Positions 1-7,492 are shown, counted from the stretch's first letter. The stretch is 7,825 nucleotides of DNA from Anaerolineales bacterium (GCA_024643945.1 JAHELX010000276.1:1-7825), one strand, 5' to 3'. Made by a program: numbers and translations. The notes: generated from the sequence alone by a model not told the origin.

Positions 1-1424
1 CGCGGCGAGACTCGGCCTCCTTGCCCAGCATCTGCGGCATTATCCCGTCGGCCAGCTTCCTCGAGCGCGAAATGGCGGAGATGTTCGGCGTGGAGGTGGT
101 CGGAATGCCTCATCACGGCAAGCTCTTCCTGGCCGATGATTGGCCGGAGGGTGTGTACCCGCTGCGCAAAGATTTTGACCCGGAGCAGGCGGCGCGCCAG
201 GGCACGAGTAGTGAGCGAACGACAGAAACCGACGAAAAGCCAGAACGGTTCGTCATCCCCATCGGCCCGCAGCACCCGGCTCTGAAGGAACCGGGGCACT
301 TTGAGTTCAGCGTCGATGGCGAGATCGTCACCAGCGCCTCGGCCCGGTTGGGTTATGCGCACCGTGGAATAGAGAAAGCGACGGAAGGGCGTACCTGGAT
401 TCAGAATCTGTATCTGTTGGAACGGATCTGTGGCATCTGTTCCCACATTCACGCGATGACCTATTGCCAGGGCGTGGAGAAACTGGCAGGTGTAGAGGTC
501 CCGCCACGGGCCAAGGCCATCCGGACGCTGATGGCCGAGTTGGAGCGCGTTCACAGCCACATGCTTTGGTTCGGCGTGGGCGCCCATGAGGCCGGCTTTG
601 ACACGCTCTTTATGTACGCCTGGCGCGACCGGGAGACCGTCATGGATCTGCTGGAGGGGCTCTCCGGCAACCGCGTTAACTACTCGGCGAACCTGTTGGG
701 CGGCGTCAAATTTGACATCGACGAACAAGAGACCGAAGCGATTCTGAACGGCGCGGATTTCTTGGAAAAACGTCTGCAGCATTATCTGGACGTGGTCACG
801 ACGGACGAATCGTTCCTGATGCGGACTAAGGATATCGGCACGATGACGCAAGAGCAGGCGGAGCGGCTGGGTACAGTGGGGCCGACAGCGCGCGCGTCGG
901 GTGTGGCGCGTGACCTGCGTCTGGATGCGCCGTATGCTGCCTATCCCGACTTTCCAGTGAACCTCGTCGTCGAGTCAGGAGGTGATCTGCTGGCCCGCTT
1001 CGTGGTGCGGATCAAGGAGCTTTTTGAAAGCCTGCGGATCATCCGCGAGCTCGTGCAGAACTTGCCGGCAGGCGACCTGGCAACTCACGTGCGGCGCAAT
1101 ATCCGAGAGGGCGAGACTGTCAGTTGCGGTGAGGCGCCGCGAGGGGAGTTGTACTACTTTATCAAGAGCCAGGGCGGCGACAAACCAGAGCGCGTGAAGG
1201 TACGCACCCCCACGCTGGCCAATTGGGGGGCGGTGCTGTCCACAGTAGTCGGATGCCAACTGGCCGATGTGCCCATGATCCTGGCGGGGGTCGATCCCTG
1301 CTTTTCGTGCAACGACCGCATGGTAAGCATCCGGACCGGTATTGCCCAACGCCGTGACTGGATGTGGGAAGATCTGCGAAGATATGGGATTGAGTATTAC
1401 CGATGGCAAGCATCAAGGACCTGA
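1..1424 (+). CDS. hycE: Group 4 [NiFe] hydrogenase large subunit, NuoC-NuoD fusion (HycE-like), 5'-truncated
   Basis: Catalytic subunit of a membrane-bound energy-converting hydrogenase, reducing protons or oxidising H2 on the cytoplasmic side. The frame is open from base 3 and reads ASLPSICGIIPSASFLEREM before MFGVEVVGMP, which is the end of a NuoC-type (30 kDa) domain. The gene therefore starts upstream, and the TTG at 21 is not a real start. After a charged linker (about 180-245) comes the NuoD-like domain, opening with PIGPQHPALKEPGHFEF. Both NiFe ligand motifs are intact: RICGIC (cysteines at 429-431 and 438-440) and DPCFSC (from 1293). This separates it from complex I NuoD, which has lost these cysteines. 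DPCFSCNDR is followed by a 34-residue tail (codons 1320-1421), as expected for a precursor cut after Arg by a HycI-type protease. It overlaps the next gene by 22 nt. The family call is firm; the HycE name rests on the C/D fusion and the neighbours. Confidence 0.95.
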   Translation, partial: RRDSASLPSICGIIPSASFLEREMAEMFGVEVVGMPHHGKLFLADDWPEGVYPLRKDFDPEQAARQGTSSERTTETDEKPERFVIPIGPQHPALKEPGHFEFSVDGEIVTSASARLGYAHRGIEKATEGRTWIQNLYLLERICGICSHIHAMTYCQGVEKLAGVEVPPRAKAIRTLMAELERVHSHMLWFGVGAHEAGFDTLFMYAWRDRETVMDLLEGLSGNRVNYSANLLGGVKFDIDEQETEAILNGADFLEKRLQHYLDVVTTDESFLMRTKDIGTMTQEQAERLGTVGPTARASGVARDLRLDAPYAAYPDFPVNLVVESGGDLLARFVVRIKELFESLRIIRELVQNLPAGDLATHVRRNIREGETVSCGEAPRGELYYFIKSQGGDKPERVKVRTPTLANWGAVLSTVVGCQLADVPMILAGVDPCFSCNDRMVSIRTGIAQRRDWMWEDLRRYGIEYYRWQASRT

Positions 1425-2350
1425 TTGCATTAGCCATCTTTCCAAGTGGCCTGGTCTTGGGGATGGTTGCCCTGGGATATGAGTGGGTCAATCGCAAGCT
1501 GGTGGCCCGTCTCCAGAACCGGCTGGGCCCGCCCTGGTTTCAGCCGCTGGCCGACCTGATCAAGCTGTTGGCCAAGGACGAGGTGGTACCGGAGCAGGCT
1601 ATGGCCGTGCTGTTCCACGGCCTGCCCGTCGTGGCCCTGGCCGGCGTGCTGACCGCCGCGCTCTACGTGCCATTGTTTGGCCTGGGATCTTCCTACAGCT
1701 TCAGCGGCGACCTGATCGTCACGGTGTACTTACTGGGCCTGCCGACGATGTGCATTGGCCTGGCCGGCGCCAGCAACGCCGACCGGTTCTCGCTGGTAGG
1801 CGCGACGCGGGTGCTGACCCAGTTTTTCTCGTACGAAGCGCCCTTTCTGTTGGGCCTGCTGGGGCCCGCCCTCGTGGCCGGCTCGTGGCAGATCAGCGAG
1901 ATCGCGGCCTTTGCCAGCCACCGCTGGCTGGTGCTCACGCAACCGATCGGCTTTGGGGTGACGCTGGTCGGTCTGATGGGGGAGCTGGAACTGCCCCCTT
2001 TCGACGCGCCGGAGGCCGAAACCGAGATCGTGGCCGGCGCTTTGACCGAGTACAGCGGGCGAGGGTTGGCCTTTTTCCGCTTTGCCAAAGACATCGAGTT
2101 GGTGGTCGGGCTGGCGCTGATAGCCGCATTCTACCTGGGCGGGCTGGCCAGTCCGACACTTCCATTCGCCGCCTCGGTGCTGATCTTTCTGGTGAAGACC
2201 CTTATGCTCCTGCTGGTGCTGGCCGTGTTGCAGACCATCTTTGCCCGGTTGCGCATTGACCAGACGGTCGGCCTGTGGTGGCGCTATGGCGTGCTGCTGG
2301 TTCTGGTCCAGTGGTTCGTGACGATCTTGGGGAGATATCTACCACTATGA
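1403..2350 (+). CDS. hycD: Hydrogenase membrane subunit, NuoH/HycD-like
   Basis: Integral membrane subunit of 315 aa, close to E. coli HycD (about 307 aa), homologous to complex I NuoH. It anchors the hydrogenase arm and contributes the interface to the ion-translocating part. It has several hydrophobic segments, roughly residues 8-26, 72-92, 104-123, 145-160, 182-193, 233-250, 256-280 and 294-312. Two family signatures are visible: the cytoplasmic loop ARLQNRLGPPW and QPLADLIKLLAKDE at 35-60, and the acidic loop ELELPPFDAPEAETEIVAG at 194-212 followed by TEYSG, matching the PFDxPEAE...EYSG signature of NuoH. The ATG at 1403 lies inside the end of hycE (22-nt overlap), preceded by a weak purine stretch (GGGATTGAG), which suggests translational coupling. 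Its stop shares ATGA with the next start. Confidence 0.94.
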   Translation: MASIKDLIALAIFPSGLVLGMVALGYEWVNRKLVARLQNRLGPPWFQPLADLIKLLAKDEVVPEQAMAVLFHGLPVVALAGVLTAALYVPLFGLGSSYSFSGDLIVTVYLLGLPTMCIGLAGASNADRFSLVGATRVLTQFFSYEAPFLLGLLGPALVAGSWQISEIAAFASHRWLVLTQPIGFGVTLVGLMGELELPPFDAPEAETEIVAGALTEYSGRGLAFFRFAKDIELVVGLALIAAFYLGGLASPTLPFAASVLIFLVKTLMLLLVLAVLQTIFARLRIDQTVGLWWRYGVLLVLVQWFVTILGRYLPL

Positions 2351-2763
2351 ATTTCGCAACGATGTTGAAAGACGTTCTGACGTCGCTGGTGCACCCGCCC
2401 GTCACAGAGAAATACCCATTTGAGCGACAGCCGGTGCCGGCCCGCTTGCGGGGTATGCTAACCTGGGACCCGGAAAAGTGCACCGGCTGCGAGCTGTGCA
2501 CCCGGGATTGTCCGGCCGAGGCTATCGAGTTGTATATCCTTGACCGAAAAGCAAAGCGATTTGTGTTGCACTATCGTGTCGACCGGTGTCTGTTCTGCGC
2601 CCAGTGTGTCAATAGTTGCGCGCGCGGCGCTCTGTCCATGTCGAACGAGCAATGGGAGCTGGCTGCGCTGTGCAAGGAACCGTTCGACATTCACTATGGA
2701 GAGGATGCGGATGTCAAAGCCGTCCTGGCAGGCCTCGTTGAGCCAGAGGATCAAGGGCAATAA
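2347..2763 (+). CDS. hycF: Two-[4Fe-4S] ferredoxin-like hydrogenase subunit, NuoI/HycF-like
   Basis: Electron-transfer subunit of 138 aa with two [4Fe-4S] motifs: CTGCELCTRDCP (Cys 45, 48, 51, 55) and CLFCAQCVNSCA (Cys 81, 84, 87, 91). It should carry electrons between the hydrogenase small subunit and the electron donor. The open frame extends upstream to a GTG at 2275, but the ATG at 2347 is the better start: it overlaps the hycD stop as ATGA, has GGGGAG at 2329-2334, and gives the family N-terminus with a basic, PPVTEKYPFE-type segment as in NuoI. The Pro that usually follows the last Cys is present in the first motif but replaced by Ala in the second. It is shorter than E. coli HycF (about 180 aa), mainly through a short C-terminus. 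Confidence 0.93.
   Translation: MNFATMLKDVLTSLVHPPVTEKYPFERQPVPARLRGMLTWDPEKCTGCELCTRDCPAEAIELYILDRKAKRFVLHYRVDRCLFCAQCVNSCARGALSMSNEQWELAALCKEPFDIHYGEDADVKAVLAGLVEPEDQGQ
2698..2704 (+). promoter_or_regulatory. Ribosome binding site deciding the hycI start
   Basis: GGAGAGG lies 6 nt before the ATG at 2711, inside the hycF coding region. It favours that ATG over the alternative in-frame starts at 2696 and 2705. Confidence 0.55.
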
Positions 2764-3268
2764 AGCGCATGGTTCGGTTCCGCGCATCGCCGTGTTGGGC
2801 ATGGGCCACGAGCTGCGCGGCGACGACGCGGCCGGGCTCGCCGTAGCCCGTGCCCTGCAAAGAGCCCTGGGCGGCGATGGACACTGGCTGGTCATCGATG
2901 CTGGCTCGGTGCCGGAAAATCAGACGGGACCACTGCGCCGCTTCAAGCCCGACGTCGTGCTGCTTGTTGACGCTGCGCAGATGGACGAGGCGCCGGGCGC
3001 GATACGCTGGTTGCCCTGGAACGAGACGGGCGGGATCAGTGCTTCGACGCATACCCTGTCCCCGCGCGTCCTTGCCAGGTTTCTGATCGCCGAACTGGAT
3101 TGCGAGGTGGCCATGCTCTGCATTCAGCCGGCGAACAATGCCGTTGATGCCCGACTCTCGCCTGAAGTGGCAGAAGCAGTGGATAGCATTGTGGATACCG
3201 TGCAGACAATTGTAGAGGCTAAAGGAGACGATGTGACAAGACAAAGAGAGACCACAATGAAGATATAG
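2711..3268 (+). CDS. hycI: Hydrogenase maturation endopeptidase, HycI-like
   Basis: Protease of 185 aa that clips the C-terminal tail of the NiFe large subunit after nickel insertion; the substrate is presumably the hycE product of this operon. The N-terminal signature LGMGHELRGDDAAG (residues 29-42) and VIDAGSVPEN (61-70) closely resemble E. coli HycI. Metal-binding residues by analogy with HybD/HycI are Asp39, Asp87 (LLVDAAQ) and His114 (STHTLS). The ATG at 2711 is chosen because GGAGAGG lies at 2698-2704 with 6-nt spacing; ATGs at 2696 and 2705 are in frame but less well placed. The start lies 53 nt inside hycF. This gives about 24 extra residues before the conserved core, so a later start is possible, but no clear RBS supports one. 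The last 15 or so residues (KGDDVTRQRETTMKI) are polar and lie outside the conserved core. Confidence 0.92.
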   Translation: MSKPSWQASLSQRIKGNKAHGSVPRIAVLGMGHELRGDDAAGLAVARALQRALGGDGHWLVIDAGSVPENQTGPLRRFKPDVVLLVDAAQMDEAPGAIRWLPWNETGGISASTHTLSPRVLARFLIAELDCEVAMLCIQPANNAVDARLSPEVAEAVDSIVDTVQTIVEAKGDDVTRQRETTMKI

Positions 3269-3334
3269 TAAAGGGCAAAATCGATCCCGGGGCCAAACCT
3301 GGAGCCCAGCATTACCCACTCGGTTAGATTATGC

Positions 3335-3390
3335 GTGATCAGCGGGCAAGCCCGAACTTGCTCACCGATCACCCTTGGGAAAGGAGCAAG
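3335..3390 (+). promoter_or_regulatory. Possible competing leader hairpins upstream of the formate dehydrogenase alpha gene
   Basis: GTGATC (3335-3340) can pair with GATCAC (3367-3372), with a small CGGG/CCCG hairpin (3343-3354) inside it. CTTGCTC (3357-3363) can instead pair with GAGCAAG (3384-3390), which overlaps the RBS at 3381-3386. The two pairings interleave, so as simple hairpins they exclude each other, leaving the RBS free or partly masked. The pairings are visible; the regulatory role is inference, and 6-7 bp repeats can occur by chance. Confidence 0.3.
3381..3386 (+). promoter_or_regulatory. Ribosome binding site of the formate dehydrogenase alpha gene
   Basis: AAGGAG with 8-nt spacing to the ATG at 3395. 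It sets the start there rather than at the in-frame GTG at 3335, which would add 20 residues unlike the family. Confidence 0.8.
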
Positions 3391-3394
3391 CTCA

Positions 3395-6300
3395 ATGACG
3401 AACTCAGTCAAATCCATTCGGGACGAGGCCGCTGCATTTCTGCGGGAATGGTCCGTACCCAGACAACTGATGGGCGAGGATCCGCTGGGCAAAGCGGCGG
3501 AAAGCGAAAGATCGCGCACGTGGCGACCTCGCCTGGAGGAGGCCGATAAAGTCGGCACCAGCATCTGCCCCTATTGTGCTGTCGGTTGTGGGCAACTTGT
3601 CTATGCCAAAGGCAACCAGGTCATCCATATTGAGGGCGACCCGCGTAACCCGATCAACCAGGGTACCCTTTGTCCGAAGGGCTCGGCCACCTTCGGCTGG
3701 ATGGTCAACCCAAAGCGACTCACCACGGTCCAGTACCGCGCCCCCTATTCCGACCACTGGGAAGAACGGCCGCTCGATTGGGCTATGAATCGCATCGCTC
3801 AACTCGTCAAGCAGACTCGGGATGAGACATTTGTGCGCGAGCTGCCGGACGGCACCACAGTCAACCACACGATGGCGATTGCTTCCTTAGGCGGAGCTAC
3901 CCTCGACTGCGAAGAGAACTACCTGATCAAAAAACTATACGCTGGCGGATTGGGCATGGTCTGGATAGAAAACCAGGCCCGTGTCTGACACAGCTCCTCG
4001 GTGCCCAGTTTGGGCACAAGCTTTGGCCGAGGCGCTGCCACCACCGCCCAATGGGACGTGGCCAATGCCGACTGCGTGACCGTCATGGGTTCGAACATGG
4101 CCGAAAATCACCCGATTGCTTTTCGGTTCGTGATGCAGGCCAAGGAAAAAGGCGCAACGCTCATTCACGTCGATCCCCGCTTCACCCGCACGTCCGCTGT
4201 GGCCGACATCTATGCCCCGATCCGAGCCGGCACCGACATCGCCTTCCTGGGCGGGCTGATCAACTATATCCTGGAAAACGACCTTTGGTTTAAAGAGTAC
4301 GTTCTCAACTACACCAACATCGCAACAATCATCGAGGATGACTTCAAGGACACCAGCGAGCTCGACGGTCTCTTCTCCGGATGGGAGGAAGACAGGCGTG
4401 CCTACGAGTATAGTACCTGGCAGTATAAAGGCCACGTCATTCCCTCTTCCCTGGCCGAACACTACGTGAACACGGGTGAGGCATATAGCGAGAAAGTGCA
4501 ACGACTGACCAAGGGACCGCCGCAGATCGACGAGACACTCCAGCACCCGAACTGTGTTTATCAGATCCTGCGGCGTCACTATGCAGCCTATACGCCTGAA
4601 ATGGTGGAACGAGTCACCGGCTGCCCGAAGGAAACCTTCCTCAAGGTGGCCGAAGTGCTCACCCGCAACACTGGCCCGGATCGAACGGGGGCCTGGTGTT
4701 ACGCGGTGGGCTGGACGCATCACACCACCGGGGTACAGATGATCCGCGCCGCGGCCATTATCCAGGCGCTACTGGGCAACATCGGCCGGCCGGGCGGCGG
4801 TATTCTGGCGTTGCGCGGCCACTGCAGTATTCAGGGAAGTACCGACATTCCAAGTCTTTATGACATGTTACCCGGCTATCTGCCCCAACCCAAGGCATTG
4901 AAGCGGCATGGCACCTTGCAGGACTTCCTTGAGACCGAAAACTGTCCTACTGGATACTGGAACAACTTCCCCAAGTTTGCCATCAGCCTGTTCCGTGCCT
5001 GGTACGGCGACAACGCCACTCCAGACAATGAATGGGGCTACCAGTGGATTCCTAAGATTACCGGCGACCACTCACAACTGCCGATGACTCTCGCCATACA
5101 GGATGGCACCATCCGCGGCCTGCTGCTCATGGGTCAGAACCCGGTGATCGGCGGCCATAATACGCACCTGATCCGCATGGCGTTGCCTAAGCTGGAGTGG
5201 ATGGTCGTTCGGGATATGTTCGAAAGCGAAACGGCTTCTTACTGGTACAAATCGCCAGAGGTTGAGCGCGGCGAACTACGACCAGAAGACATCAAGACTG
5301 AGATGTTTCTGCTACCGGCGGCGCTGCCAGGCGAAAAAGAAGGGACTTTCACCAACACTCACCGGCTGATCCAGTGGCACGACAAGGTGGTCGAGCCCCC
5401 CGGTGACAGCCGGTCTGATTTGTGGTTTGTTTACCACCTGGGGCGGCGGCTGAAGGCGCTTTACGCAGACAGTACGGATCCCAAAGACGACCCGATCAAG
5501 AACCTGACCTGGGATTATCCGGCCATCGGTCCTCTGGAGGACTGCTCGGCCGAAGCGGTGCTCAAGGAGATCAACGGCTATACCTGGCCGGAGCGCAACC
5601 AAATCGCCAGCTTTGCTGATCTTAAAGACGATGGGTCCACAGCCTGTGGTGTTTGGATCTACACCGGCGTCTATCCCACCAATGAGCAAAACCTATCACG
5701 TTCGCGGCAAGCTGACGGTCCTGACGGCCCCGGCACTCACTTGAACTGGGGCTTTGCCTGGCCGGCCAACCGGCGCGTCATCTACAATCGTGCCTCGGCT
5801 GATCCTGAGGGCAAGCCGTGGTCTGAACGGAAGCGGTACATCTGGTGGGATGCCTCGCAGGGAAAATGGGTTGGATACGACATCCCCGACTTCAGTCTCA
5901 AGAAGGCGCCGGATTACACCCCCGACTGGTCACAAGAACCAACAGGCATGGATGCGATCGACGGCAAATCCCCCTTTATCATGGTGGCGGACGGTAAGAG
6001 TTCCATCTTCGTGCCGTCCGGGCTCAAGGATGGGCCATTGCCCACCCACTACGAGCCGGTTGAATCGCCGCTGAAGAACCCATTCTACCAGCAGCAGGAC
6101 AACCCGGTCGCCAAGAAGTGGGAGCGCGACGACAATCCGTATCACCCGGTCGGAGACCCCCGCTATCCGTATGTCATTACCACCTACCGGCTGACTGAGC
6201 ATCACTCTGGCGCTATCCCGACGCGTATGGTCCCCTCCACGGCCGAACTGCAGCCAGAAGGCTTTGCCGAAATCCCACCTGAGTTGGCGGAGGAAAAGGG

Positions 6301-6568
6301 GATCAACAACCTCGACTGGGTGGTCATATCGACCGCGCGCGGGGAGATCGAGACCCGTGCCCTCATCACTCAACGCCTGCGCCCCTTCGAGATCGCGGGC
6401 CAACGTGTCTACCAAATCGGCATGCCCTGGCACTTTGGCTGGCAGGGCTATGCCACCGGCGACATCGCGAACACGCTCTCGGCGATCGTCGGCGATCCCA
6501 ATACCACAATCCACGAAGGTAAGGCATTTACTTGCAACCTTCGTAAGGGACGCCTGGAAAGGAGGTAA
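3395..6568 (+). CDS. fdnG: Formate dehydrogenase alpha subunit, FdnG/FdoG type, selenocysteine-containing (TGA at 3986-3988 read as Sec)
   Basis: Molybdopterin (bis-MGD) enzyme interconverting formate and CO2; 1057 aa when the in-frame TGA is read through (E. coli FdnG is about 1015). The N-terminal [4Fe-4S] site is CPYCAVGCG...LCPKG, with Cys 58, 61, 65 and 93. The catalytic residue is Sec198 in ENQARV-U-HSSSVPSLGTSFGRGA, matching the RV-U-H...FGRGA signature of FdnG, with His199 next to it. The frame continues without another stop to the molybdopterin-dinucleotide-binding C-terminal domain (about residues 925-1057, from YPYVITTYRLTEHHSG to EGKAFTCNLRKG). A SECIS-like hairpin follows the TGA. 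The first 57 residues (MTNSVKSIRDEAAAFLREWS...) show neither a twin-arginine motif nor a hydrophobic core, unlike exported FdnG, so a cytoplasmic active site is inferred. The beta-subunit gene starts 3 nt after its stop. Reading the TGA as a true stop would leave two useless fragments. Confidence 0.96.
3986..3988 (+). other. Selenocysteine codon (TGA) in the formate dehydrogenase alpha gene
   Basis: The TGA sits exactly where FdnG/FdhF enzymes have the Mo/W-ligating Sec, between ENQARV and HSSSVPSLG. The downstream frame is the same and carries the rest of the enzyme, with all conserved sequence intact on both sides. The apparent GTG start at 4001 lies inside the SECIS stem and has no RBS. 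Confidence 0.95.
3992..4036 (+). promoter_or_regulatory. SECIS-type hairpin directing Sec insertion
   Basis: The upper stem is GTGCCC (4001-4006) with GGGCAC (4012-4017), closing loop AGTTT. The lower stem is CCTCG (3996-4000) with CGAGG (4028-4032), extended by AGC (3992-3994) with GCT (4034-4036) across a T/C mismatch. A 10-nt bulge (4018-4027) lies on the 3' side. The upper stem begins 12 nt after the TGA and the apical loop 18 nt after it, as for E. coli fdhF-type elements, and the loop holds the GU expected for SelB recognition. The bulged U known from the E. coli fdhF upper stem is not evident here. Confidence 0.85.
6558..6565 (+). promoter_or_regulatory. Strong ribosome binding site of the formate dehydrogenase beta gene
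   Basis: AAAGGAGG directly abuts the TAA stop of the alpha gene (6566-6568) and lies 6 nt before the ATG at 6572. It is a near-perfect Shine-Dalgarno sequence. Confidence 0.85.
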
Positions 6569-6571
6569 GCA

Positions 6572-7486
6572 ATGGCAACCCAACCTATCCATCCACGAGC
6601 GCTGGAATACACCCAATCCCTTCTCTCCAGTGTGATTCCAGACGAGTCTGAGTTGACAGCCGGTGTGAAAATTGTGCCGGGTCGCAACTATGGCTTCTTC
6701 ACCGATACCAGTGTATGCATCGGTTGCAAGGCATGCGAGGTAGCCTGCAAGGAGTGGAACACTCTCCCTGCCGATGATATCGGTCTGACCGGCATGAGCT
6801 ACGACAACACACGGTCCTTGAGCGCCACAACCTGGCGTCACGTCGCCTTCGTCGAAAAGATCAGCGAGCAGGGTAAGGGGCGAGCTATGCTTATGAAGCC
6901 CTTTCAAAGCAACTGGCTGATGATGAGCGACGTGTGCAAGCACTGTGAGCACGCCGGGTGCCTGGAAGCCTGCCCGACGGGCGCCCTGTTCCGCACCGAG
7001 TTCGGTACCGTGGTCGTTCAGCAAGATATCTGCAACGGCTGCGGGTACTGCGTGCCTTCCTGTCCTTTCGGCGTCATCGCTACCAACGAAAGGGATGGGA
7101 AGGCACACAAGTGTACCCTGTGCTATGACCGGCTAAAGGGCGGCCTGGAGCCCGCCTGTGCCAAGGCATGCCCCACCAACTCCATTCAGTTCGGGGAGGT
7201 AAGTGAGCTGCAAGCGCGCGCCCGCCGCCGGGTGGACGAGTTGCATGCCCAGGGGGTGGAAAATGCCTACCTGTACGGTGTGGTCGAAGGGCCAGGATCT
7301 ACCGGCGGGATCGGAAGCTTGCACGCCTTCTTCCTATTGCTGGACCGCCCGGAGGTGTACAACCTGCCCCAGGAGCCGGTGCTGCCGGCCAGTCGGGTCT
7401 TTACCGGCCTGATCACCGGCATGCTGACGATGGTTAGCCTCGGCCTGGCCGCAGCCGTGGCCTTCGCCGCTGGGCGCAACGAGTAG
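6572..7486 (+). CDS. fdnH: Formate dehydrogenase beta subunit: four [4Fe-4S] clusters and a C-terminal membrane anchor (FdnH-like)
   Basis: Electron-transfer subunit of 304 aa that passes electrons from the alpha subunit toward the membrane. Sixteen cysteines fall into four groups: Cys 49/52/55/59 (CIGCKACEVACK), 122/125/130/134 (CKHCEHAGCLEACP), 154/157/160/164 (CNGCGYCVPSCP) and 181/184/196/200 (CTLC...CAKACP). This is the FdnH/FdoH/HybA-type layout. Segment EWNTLPADDIGLTG with DNTRSLSATTWRHVAF after the first group is typical of formate dehydrogenase beta subunits. A hydrophobic helix at about 276-299, with few charges after it, fits the single C-terminal anchor of FdnH. No signal peptide is present. 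The start is fixed by a strong RBS. It could also act as the link to the hydrogenase in place of HycB, but that is inference. Confidence 0.95.
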   Translation: MATQPIHPRALEYTQSLLSSVIPDESELTAGVKIVPGRNYGFFTDTSVCIGCKACEVACKEWNTLPADDIGLTGMSYDNTRSLSATTWRHVAFVEKISEQGKGRAMLMKPFQSNWLMMSDVCKHCEHAGCLEACPTGALFRTEFGTVVVQQDICNGCGYCVPSCPFGVIATNERDGKAHKCTLCYDRLKGGLEPACAKACPTNSIQFGEVSELQARARRRVDELHAQGVENAYLYGVVEGPGSTGGIGSLHAFFLLLDRPEVYNLPQEPVLPASRVFTGLITGMLTMVSLGLAAAVAFAAGRNE

Positions 7487-7492
7487 TTGCTG

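Larger units (their letters stand above)
3269..3394 (+). other. Non-coding gap between hydrogenase and formate dehydrogenase genes
   Basis: A 126-nt stretch separates the coupled hydrogenase genes from the formate dehydrogenase genes and is the only sizeable gap in the window. No coding potential is evident. No GC-rich hairpin followed by a T run is present, so transcription may continue through. I see no convincing sigma-70 or sigma-54 promoter: TAGATT at 3325-3330 resembles a -10 box but lacks a -35 partner. The 3' half contains inverted repeats (GTGATC 3335-3340 with GATCAC 3367-3372; CTTGCTC 3357-3363 with GAGCAAG 3384-3390) next to the RBS of the alpha subunit. Confidence 0.6.

Noticed and set aside
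1483..2259. Plus-strand frame of 258 codons inside hycD
   Set aside because: It is a shifted-frame shadow rich in Arg, Gly and Ala, while the hycD frame carries clear NuoH motifs and membrane segments.
1..2763. Complex I (nuoCD-nuoH-nuoI) instead of hydrogenase
   Set aside because: Both NiFe cysteine pairs are present (RICGIC and DPCFSC), there is a cleavable C-terminal tail, and a hydrogenase-specific protease follows. Complex I NuoD lacks these.
3301..3332. Possible sigma-70 or sigma-54 promoter before the formate dehydrogenase gene
   Set aside because: TAGATT at 3325-3330 matches a -10 box only in part, with no -35 at proper spacing. No GG-N10-GC type -24/-12 element was found in the gap.
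3343..3354. Terminator between hycI and the formate dehydrogenase gene
   Set aside because: The CGGG-CAAG-CCCG hairpin has only 4 bp and no T run follows.
3335..3988. Reading the first part of the formate dehydrogenase as a complete 217-residue gene or a pseudogene ending at TGA
   Set aside because: The frame continues with conserved FdnG sequence directly after the TGA, the TGA sits at the known Sec position, and a SECIS hairpin follows. There is no sign of decay on either side.
3935..4723. Minus-strand open frame (262 codons) opposite the Sec codon region
   Set aside because: It is antisense to conserved formate dehydrogenase sequence, and its translation has no recognisable family features.
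4001..6568. Separate gene starting at the GTG at 4001
   Set aside because: The GTG is the first triplet of the SECIS upper stem, has no RBS, and would lack the catalytic residue and the FeS domain.
5930..7108. Long minus-strand open frame (392 codons)
   Set aside because: It lies across the alpha/beta gene junction, opposite well-supported conserved proteins, with no recognisable domains or RBS. It is typical of antisense frames in GC-rich DNA.
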